A stretch of 56,772 bases of DNA, taken from the NCBI GenBank assembly GCA_903891095.1, contig CAITDI010000037.1:1-56772 (forward strand), given 5' to 3'. A program made the translations under genes and the position numbers. The DNA is from an uncultured bacterium (GTDB lineage: Bacteria; Planctomycetota; Phycisphaerae; Phycisphaerales; SM1A02). The notes below the pieces were generated by a model, which saw only the letters and a program-made list of their open reading frames with translations, made no database searches and was not told the DNA's origin. Position 1 is the stretch's first letter; the number at the start of each line of letters is the position of its first letter. Below, one piece after another: positions 51,925 to 56,772 of this stretch.

Positions 51925-53385
51925 TCATCGTTGCTGCGGGAATCGCATGGTACGCACGGCCGGCGGCGCGCCGGCGCGTGGAGCGCGCACATGGACGATG
52001 GTCGTCCCGCCCGATTCCACCGCGATCGGTCCGATTTTCTGGCCGTCGCCGAGGTCGACCTCGAACGAACCATCGGCGGGCGCAGGGAACCTTGCGTACA
52101 GCACCTGCTTTGGCAGCGTGAGCCAGGTGCGCAGATCGGCGCTGTTGGTCGCGAGCTGGTAGATCGCGCCGCCGATCGAGGCGATCCACGCGGCGGTCTT
52201 GCTGCTGCGGTTCGCGGCCTCCTCGGCGAGGTAGGTCGCGATCGCCTTGGTCGCGCTCGACACGAGCGTCATGGTGATGATCGCGGGCAGCCTGCGGTTG
52301 AAGTCGCCGCCGATCACGCTGTCCATGTCGGTCAAGGTCGACGACGAGTAGCGCGCGTTGCCCGCGCGCACGATGAAGCTGCTCGCCGCGCCGCCCTGGA
52401 ACTTGAGCACGGGAAACGCCGCGCCCACGTACGGCACCTGCCGGATGAAGAGCGGGATGCTGATCTTGAACTCGACGAGCTCGGGCGCCATGCCCGTCTC
52501 GCAGAGGACATACACCATCGACGGCATCGGCGCGCCTTGCGAGACGGCCTCCGCGAGCTTGGCGTCTTCCTCGACATACGCACGGTCGGCCTCGGGCAGC
52601 ATGCCCACGACGCGCCGGTACGCGACGGTCGCCTGCGCCATCTCGTCCGAGCGGCCCGTCAGCTGGAACCGCAGCGCCTGCAGGTAGGTCGAGTAGGGCA
52701 CCGCGAACTCCGCGTAGCCCTTCATGTCGCGGATCTCGCCGTAGGCCGAGTCGAGGCCCGCGCGCGTGTTCGGGTCCTTCTGCGCGGCCTTGGCGTCGTA
52801 GCCCTTGGAGGCACCCGCGGCGTTGGCCTTCTCCTCGAGCGCCTCGATTTCCTTGGCGTTCTTCTCGACGGCGTCGCGTTGCCATTCGTAGGCGCGGCGC
52901 AGCGAGACGCCCGCGGCCTCGAGGTTCCCGCGCGCGAGGTGGTTGAGCGCCTGGTAGGTCGAGCACATCACGCGGTCGTAGGTCGTGCCGCGGTAGGTGA
53001 CGATGGTCTGGTTGGTCAGGATCGCCGCAGCCTGCTCGGTCACGCGGACATCGGGTGCCTCGTCGAGGTACTTCCACATCTCCTCGTCGGCGTAGTTGAG
53101 CGCGCCCATCGAGCGCTCGATGTCGCCCGCGGCCGCGAAGATCGCTCCGCCCTCGAGCTCGTACAGCGTGCGGTCCTTGTTGCTTTCGCGGCGACCTTCG
53201 AGGAGCGACTCGTAGGTGCTCTCGGCCTTGGCGTAGGAGCCCGACTCGAACGCCTGGATCGTCGGCTTCATGCGGTCGAGGTGCGAGCAGCCGGCGGCGC
53301 CCGCGGTGATGAGCGTCGCCATCAGCGTCGCGAAGAGCATGCGCTGGAATGCTGCGAGGACGAAGTTGGGTGCTGCGGCAGGCAT
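51925..53385 (-). CDS. COG3014-type lipoprotein
   Basis: Lipoprotein of 486 residues (lipobox TAGAAGC near residue 33). Residues about 40-250 form helical TPR-like hairpins (YAKAESTYESLLEGR, LNHLARGNLEAAGVSLRRAYEWQ). A later beta-rich part follows with IPLFIRQVPYVGAAFPVL and YLAEEAANRSSKTAAW segments. This fits the COG3014 family that accompanies YcfL and LpoB in many genomes. It is the first gene of the cluster. The ATG at 53385 is chosen because it opens a credible signal peptide; a longer open frame exists upstream without support. A role in cell-wall or envelope assembly is an inference from the neighbours. Confidence 0.8.
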   Translation of the reverse strand: MPAAAPNFVLAAFQRMLFATLMATLITAGAAGCSHLDRMKPTIQAFESGSYAKAESTYESLLEGRRESNKDRTLYELEGGAIFAAAGDIERSMGALNYADEEMWKYLDEAPDVRVTEQAAAILTNQTIVTYRGTTYDRVMCSTYQALNHLARGNLEAAGVSLRRAYEWQRDAVEKNAKEIEALEEKANAAGASKGYDAKAAQKDPNTRAGLDSAYGEIRDMKGYAEFAVPYSTYLQALRFQLTGRSDEMAQATVAYRRVVGMLPEADRAYVEEDAKLAEAVSQGAPMPSMVYVLCETGMAPELVEFKISIPLFIRQVPYVGAAFPVLKFQGGAASSFIVRAGNARYSSSTLTDMDSVIGGDFNRRLPAIITMTLVSSATKAIATYLAEEAANRSSKTAAWIASIGGAIYQLATNSADLRTWLTLPKQVLYARFPAPADGSFEVDLGDGQKIGPIAVESGGTTIVHVRAPRAGAPPAVRTMRFPQQR

Positions 53386-53596
53386 GTGGTTGAGTAACGC
53401 GCGACGGCTTGCGCCGCGGAGGGGTGACAGTTTACCTCGCTCCCTGCGCATTCCCTGCGACACGACGGATTTCCCGCGCTTCCCGGCGTCGCCGCGGCAC
53501 GCACGCGCCGCGCGGCAAGCAACCCTCGGATCGGTCATACTCCCCGCCCCGCGGCCGGGATGTCCGAGCCAGCGGTGTCCACCCGCCGGAGCCCCC

Positions 53597-54541
53597 ATGC
53601 ACGCCGTCCGCCTTCTCCTCGATTCCGTCCTCGACTACGCGGGGCTCTTTCCGCCCGCGAAGCTCGACATGCAGCCGACGGTCGCCAACTTCGCCCGCTA
53701 CCGCAAGGGGCCCGACAGCTGGATGCTTGCGCGCCTGATCGTGCCGGTCACGCGCTTCCCCGAGTTCGTCGAGCATGCGGAGGAGTTCCTGCCCGTGACC
53801 GCCGACGCCGAGGGCGAGGAGCCGTGGCCGCTCTCGGTGCTCGTCGCGCCCGCGTCCGACCGGCAGATCGTCGCCGATCTCGAGCGCATCGAGAACTTCA
53901 ACGAGCGCATGGGCGACCGCGACTTCAGCCGCGTCGAGGGCCGCGCGGTGATCGACACGATCGAGACGAAGGCCGCCACGCCGCACGAGATCGATCGCGC
54001 GCTCGAGTATGTGCCCGACGACATCTTCGCGTACTTCGAGGTGCCGGTCGACGCCGATCCGCGCGGGCTCGTCGCCGCGATGGCGTCGCTCGACGCCGGC
54101 GCCAAGATCCGCACGGGCGGGCTCACGCCCGACGCGCATCCGACGCCCGAGCAGGTCGCGCGCTTTCTCAAGGCGTGCCGCGCGGCCGAGGTGCCGTTCA
54201 AGGCGACCGCGGGCCTGCACCACCCGTGCCGCCGCATGGCGACCGACGTCGGCTGCATGCAGTTCGGCTTCCTCAACATGTTCGCCGCGGGCTGCATGCT
54301 GTGGAACGACGACGCGATGAGCGAGAAGGAACTCGAGCAGATCCTCGTCGAGGAGAACGCCGCCGCGTTCGAGTTCGGCCCGACCGGGCTCGCGTGGCGC
54401 AAGCGCTTCCTCAAGTTCGATCAGATCGCGACCGCGCGCGAGCGCTTTGCGCACAGCTTTGGCTCGTGCTCGTTCGACGAGCCGCTTGCCGACCTGCGTG
54501 CGCTCGGGCTGCTGCCGGCCGCGGAAGGAGCACAGTCGTGA
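53597..54541 (+). CDS. Conserved uncharacterised protein coupled to fahA
   Basis: Protein of 314 residues. I recognise no named family. It has the look of a barrel-type enzyme: DYAGLFPPAKLDM near residues 12-24, PFKATAGLHHPCRRM near 196-210 with His and Arg residues likely in an active site, FGFLNMFAAGCML after it and FGSCSFDEPLADLRALGLL at the C-terminus. The ATG at 53597 has GGAG about six bases upstream. It overlaps the next gene, fahA, by four bases (GTGA), so the two are translated together. An enzymatic or accessory role in tyrosine/homogentisate breakdown is an inference from that coupling. Confidence 0.75.
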   Translation: MHAVRLLLDSVLDYAGLFPPAKLDMQPTVANFARYRKGPDSWMLARLIVPVTRFPEFVEHAEEFLPVTADAEGEEPWPLSVLVAPASDRQIVADLERIENFNERMGDRDFSRVEGRAVIDTIETKAATPHEIDRALEYVPDDIFAYFEVPVDADPRGLVAAMASLDAGAKIRTGGLTPDAHPTPEQVARFLKACRAAEVPFKATAGLHHPCRRMATDVGCMQFGFLNMFAAGCMLWNDDAMSEKELEQILVEENAAAFEFGPTGLAWRKRFLKFDQIATARERFAHSFGSCSFDEPLADLRALGLLPAAEGAQS

Positions 54542-55890
54542 GCGGCCCAGGCAACAGCAGCAACAACAACAACAACAACAACAACGTCCTCGTCGATCCC
54601 AGCGATCCCAAGCTCCGCTCGTGGGTCGAGAGCGCGAACGATCCGAACGGCGACTTCCCGATCCAGAACCTGCCGTACGGCACGCTCGACGGCGCCGTCG
54701 CGGTGCGCATCGGCGACCGCGCGCTCTGCCTGCGCGACGCGCTCGACGCGGGGCTCTTCGTGAAGAAGCTCGCGTCGGACGACGGCTTTCTCGCCGCGCT
54801 CGATGTCGCGTGGCTCAACGGACTCGCCGAGCTCGAGCCCGCGCAGCTCACGATGCTGCGGCAGAACCTCGCGTACTTCTTCGCCGAGGGTTCGCCGGTG
54901 CGCGGCAAGGTCGAGCGCCTGCTGATCGACGCCGATGAACCCGCCGATCAACCCGGCGAGGACGCGCCGTTCGTCGTCGGCGACTACACCGACTTCTACG
55001 CGTCGCTCCATCATGCGACCAACGTCGGCTCGATGTTCCGCCCGACCAATCCGCTGCTCCCGAACTGGAAGCACGTGCCGATCGGCTACCACGGCCGCGC
55101 GAGCTCGATCGTGCCGTCGGGCACGCCGATCGTGCGACCGAAGGGCCAGACCGTCGCCAGCGACGACGGCCCGCCGAGCTTCGGCCCCGCGAAGCTGATG
55201 GACTACGAGCTCGAGGTCGGCTTCTTCGTCGGCACGGGCAACGAGCTCGGCACGACGATTCCCGTCGCCGACGCGTGGCGGCACATCTTCGGATTCTGCC
55301 TCGTCAACGACTGGTCCGCGCGCGATGTCCAGAAGTGGGAGTACCAGCCGCTCGGGCCGTTCCTCGCGAAGAACTTCGCGACGACCGTGTCGCCGTGGGT
55401 CGTGACGCGCGAGGCGCTCGAGCCGTTCCGCGTGCCGGGCCCGCCGCGTTCGAGCGACGATCCCAAGCCGCTCGCGTACCTCGACGACGCCAACGGCACC
55501 AACCTCGACATCACGCTCGAGGTGTACATCTCGAGCGCGAAGATGCGTGAGCAGGGCATGGCGCCGACGATGGTGTCGCGCGGCTCGTTCAAGGACATGT
55601 TCTGGACGCCCGCGCAGATGCTCGCGCACCACGCGTCGAACGGCTGCAACATGCAGATCGGCGACCTGCTCGCGTCGGGCACGGTGTCGGGCGCGACCAA
55701 GGACTCGCGCGGATGCCTGCTCGAGCGCACCTGGCGCGGCACCGAGCCGATCACGCTCGGCGACGGCACGGAGCGCAAGTTCCTGCAGGACGGCGACGAG
55801 GTCGTGATGCGCGGCTACTGCCAGAAGCCCGGCTATCCGCGCATCGGCTTCGGCGAGTGCCGCGGCACGATCGTCGCGGCGCGTGCGTGA
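54538..55890 (+). CDS. fahA: Fumarylacetoacetase
   Basis: Protein of 450 residues that cleaves fumarylacetoacetate to fumarate and acetoacetate, the last step of tyrosine catabolism. The active-site motif YTDFYASLHHATNVGSMFR near residues 146-164 contains the metal-binding Asp and catalytic His. Later come PIGYHGRASSIVPSG, the metal-site YELEVGFFVG, NDWSARDVQKWEYQPLGPF and KNFATTVSPWVV. The N-terminus begins with an unusual run of eight Asn (CAACAA-type repeat), which is an extension compared with usual family members. It starts with GTG overlapping the stop of the uncharacterised gene. No other gene of the tyrosine pathway is in the window. Confidence 0.95.
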   Translation: MSGPGNSSNNNNNNNNVLVDPSDPKLRSWVESANDPNGDFPIQNLPYGTLDGAVAVRIGDRALCLRDALDAGLFVKKLASDDGFLAALDVAWLNGLAELEPAQLTMLRQNLAYFFAEGSPVRGKVERLLIDADEPADQPGEDAPFVVGDYTDFYASLHHATNVGSMFRPTNPLLPNWKHVPIGYHGRASSIVPSGTPIVRPKGQTVASDDGPPSFGPAKLMDYELEVGFFVGTGNELGTTIPVADAWRHIFGFCLVNDWSARDVQKWEYQPLGPFLAKNFATTVSPWVVTREALEPFRVPGPPRSSDDPKPLAYLDDANGTNLDITLEVYISSAKMREQGMAPTMVSRGSFKDMFWTPAQMLAHHASNGCNMQIGDLLASGTVSGATKDSRGCLLERTWRGTEPITLGDGTERKFLQDGDEVVMRGYCQKPGYPRIGFGECRGTIVAARA

Positions 55891-55910
55891 CGGCGGACGC
55901 GGCGACGATG

Positions 55911-55946
55911 ACGACACTCACGACGACAGTCACGACGACAGTCACT
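55911..55946. repeat. 12-bp tandem repeats between fahA and DUF192 genes
   Basis: Three units of ACGACAGTCACG (first and last with one substitution) lie between the two convergent stop codons; the last covers the DUF192 stop. Confidence 0.8.
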
Positions 55947-56550
55947 TCGCGCGCTTGTCGAGGCTCGCCCAGTCGATCTCGATCTTCTGGCCGAGCGTCG
56001 GCTTGAGGCGCTCGATCGTGCCCGGCGGGAATTCCAGCGCGTACTTCACGCGACGGTTCGAGCTGTAGCGCAGCAGTCCGCCTTCGTAGCCCTCGAGCAT
56101 CTGGCCCTTCGCGCGCAGCATCTGGTGCTTGGCCTGGTGCATCGCGGCGATCTTGCCGTCGGCGTCGACAAAGACGATGTCGATGTCGACGAGGCAGTCC
56201 TTCATCCAGTATGACATCAGCGCGGGCTTCGTGTGCACGAAGATCATCGCCGTGCCCGCGGGAAACTCCGCGCGCGCGCCCATGCCCGTCGTGCGCGACG
56301 CGTCGTCGAGGCAAAGCTCGCAGTTGAACTCCTCGCCGAAGAACTTGAGCTTCTCCCGCGGGAGCCCCGTCTGCGGCGCGCAGTTGAGGATGAAGTCGCC
56401 TGGCACCGCGGGCGGAACGACCTTCTTCGCCGGCGGATCGGCAGGCTTCGCAGGCGCAGCGGGTGCCGCAGGTGGATCGCCAGCGCCGAGCAGTGCGGCG
56501 GTTGCGATCACGAGCGCGGAGCGGAGAAGTGCGTTGCGCGGGTGTTGCAT
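55942..56550 (-). CDS. DUF192 family exported protein
   Basis: Protein of 202 residues. A signal peptide covers about residues 1-25 (LVIATAALLGAGDP), followed by a Pro/Ala/Lys-rich linker. The DUF192 domain starts near residue 72: FNCELCLDDASRTTGMGAR, then the family's GTAMIFVHTKPALMSYWMKDCLVDIDIVFVDADG region, cited here only as residues about 98-130 (key motif SYWMKDC), and a GLLRYSSNRRVKYALEFPPG end. DUF192 proteins are small beta-barrels of unknown function. The ATG at 56550 overlaps the stop of the upstream gene (TGATG), indicating translational coupling. Confidence 0.85.
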   Translation of the reverse strand: MQHPRNALLRSALVIATAALLGAGDPPAAPAAPAKPADPPAKKVVPPAVPGDFILNCAPQTGLPREKLKFFGEEFNCELCLDDASRTTGMGARAEFPAGTAMIFVHTKPALMSYWMKDCLVDIDIVFVDADGKIAAMHQAKHQMLRAKGQMLEGYEGGLLRYSSNRRVKYALEFPPGTIERLKPTLGQKIEIDWASLDKRAK

Positions 56551-56772
56551 CACGAGCCCCATGTATCTGCAGACTTTGTATCTGCAGACTTCGTGTTTGC
56601 AGTCTTGGTGTTTGCAGACTTCGTGTTTGCAGTCTTCGCCTTCGAACTCTTCTTCGCAGCCGTCTTCTTCGACGCAGCAGGCTGCTTTGCGCTGGTGGTC
56701 GCGGCGCTCGCCTCGCTCGGCTCCCAGCCGTGCTCCCAGCTGCGCGGGTAGTTGAGGTCGTCGAGATCGAGC
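56550..56772 (-). CDS. Partial gene: C-terminal end of a Lys/Ala-rich protein
   Basis: Only the last 73 or so residues lie in the window. They begin LDLDDLNYPRSWEHGWEPSE and continue into a basic tail of Lys, Ala, Thr, Ser and Asn built on five 15-bp tandem repeats (56564-56638), ending GS and a TGA that overlaps the start of the DUF192 gene. Such a tail could bind nucleic acid. The identity of the protein cannot be told from this fragment. Confidence 0.6.
   Translation of the reverse strand, partial: LDLDDLNYPRSWEHGWEPSEASAATTSAKQPAASKKTAAKKSSKAKTANTKSANTKTANTKSADTKSADTWGS
56564..56638. repeat. 15-bp tandem repeats in the partial gene
   Basis: Five units of the type TGTTTGCAGACTTCG encode Lys-(Thr/Ser)-Ala-(Asn/Asp)-Thr pentapeptides on the minus strand. 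Confidence 0.85.

Overview
This is a GC-rich stretch of bacterial chromosome that reads like a member of the Planctomycetota, most likely class Phycisphaerae. The evidence is the pairing of a DUF1501 protein with a cytochrome/DUF1549/DUF1553 (PSD1) protein, PEP-CTERM proteins, a secreted protein with a C-terminal dockerin-like calcium repeat, FG-GAP proteins with DxNxDGIPDEC linkers, and a Cys-rich tandem-repeat protein. No phage, IS element, CRISPR array or rRNA is visible. The only RNA gene is tRNA-Leu(CAA).

Layout. 0-2 kb: a PIN-like DUF5615 protein and a THUMP-like methyltransferase, followed by a repeat array. 2-8 kb: two large secreted proteins on the minus strand, one with 17 Cys-rich repeats and one an apparently inactivated reprolysin-like peptidase with FG-GAP repeats. 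8-12 kb: purA-uppS, a 68-residue zinc-ribbon protein and divergent hemW. 12-17 kb: succinate dehydrogenase, with sdhC-sdhA separated from sdhB by an opposing UbiA-type prenyltransferase gene. 17-26 kb: a DUF1844 protein, a PPIase-like lipoprotein, a YraN-type protein, and a PilT ATPase / degenerate GspE-like protein / CvpA-like protein cluster. The CvpA-like protein's C-terminal domain is duplicated in the next lipoprotein. 26-32 kb: guaB and the DUF1501-PSD1 pair. 32-37 kb: tRNA-Leu, the dockerin-like secreted protein and a soluble PAS histidine kinase. 37-45 kb: the SOS mutasome operon imuA-imuB-dnaE2 behind a LexA box of the CGAAC-N4-GTTCG type. 45-50 kb: a PEP-CTERM gene, its broken paralogue, a small lipoprotein, an MFS transporter, a YbjQ-family protein and an unknown lipoprotein. 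50-56.8 kb: a COG3014-YcfL-LpoB lipoprotein cluster, an uncharacterised gene overlapping fahA, a DUF192 protein and the end of a Lys/Ala-rich gene.

Three patterns cut across the genes. First, many transcription units carry a -10-like TAnnnT hexamer only 6-8 bases before the start codon, which suggests leaderless mRNAs, including two with TTG starts; other units have Shine-Dalgarno-led starts. Second, short tandem repeats of 12-17 bp are scattered through the window. Inside genes the units are 12 or 15 bp, so frame is kept, and they are densest in the imuA-imuB-dnaE2 operon. Third, several proteins keep a recognisable fold but have lost key catalytic residues: the reprolysin-like protein, the GspE-like protein and the receiver domain of the histidine kinase.

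All calls come from reading the sequence and recalling family motifs. No database search was possible, and start codons without a clear ribosome-binding site or -10 box are the least certain part.
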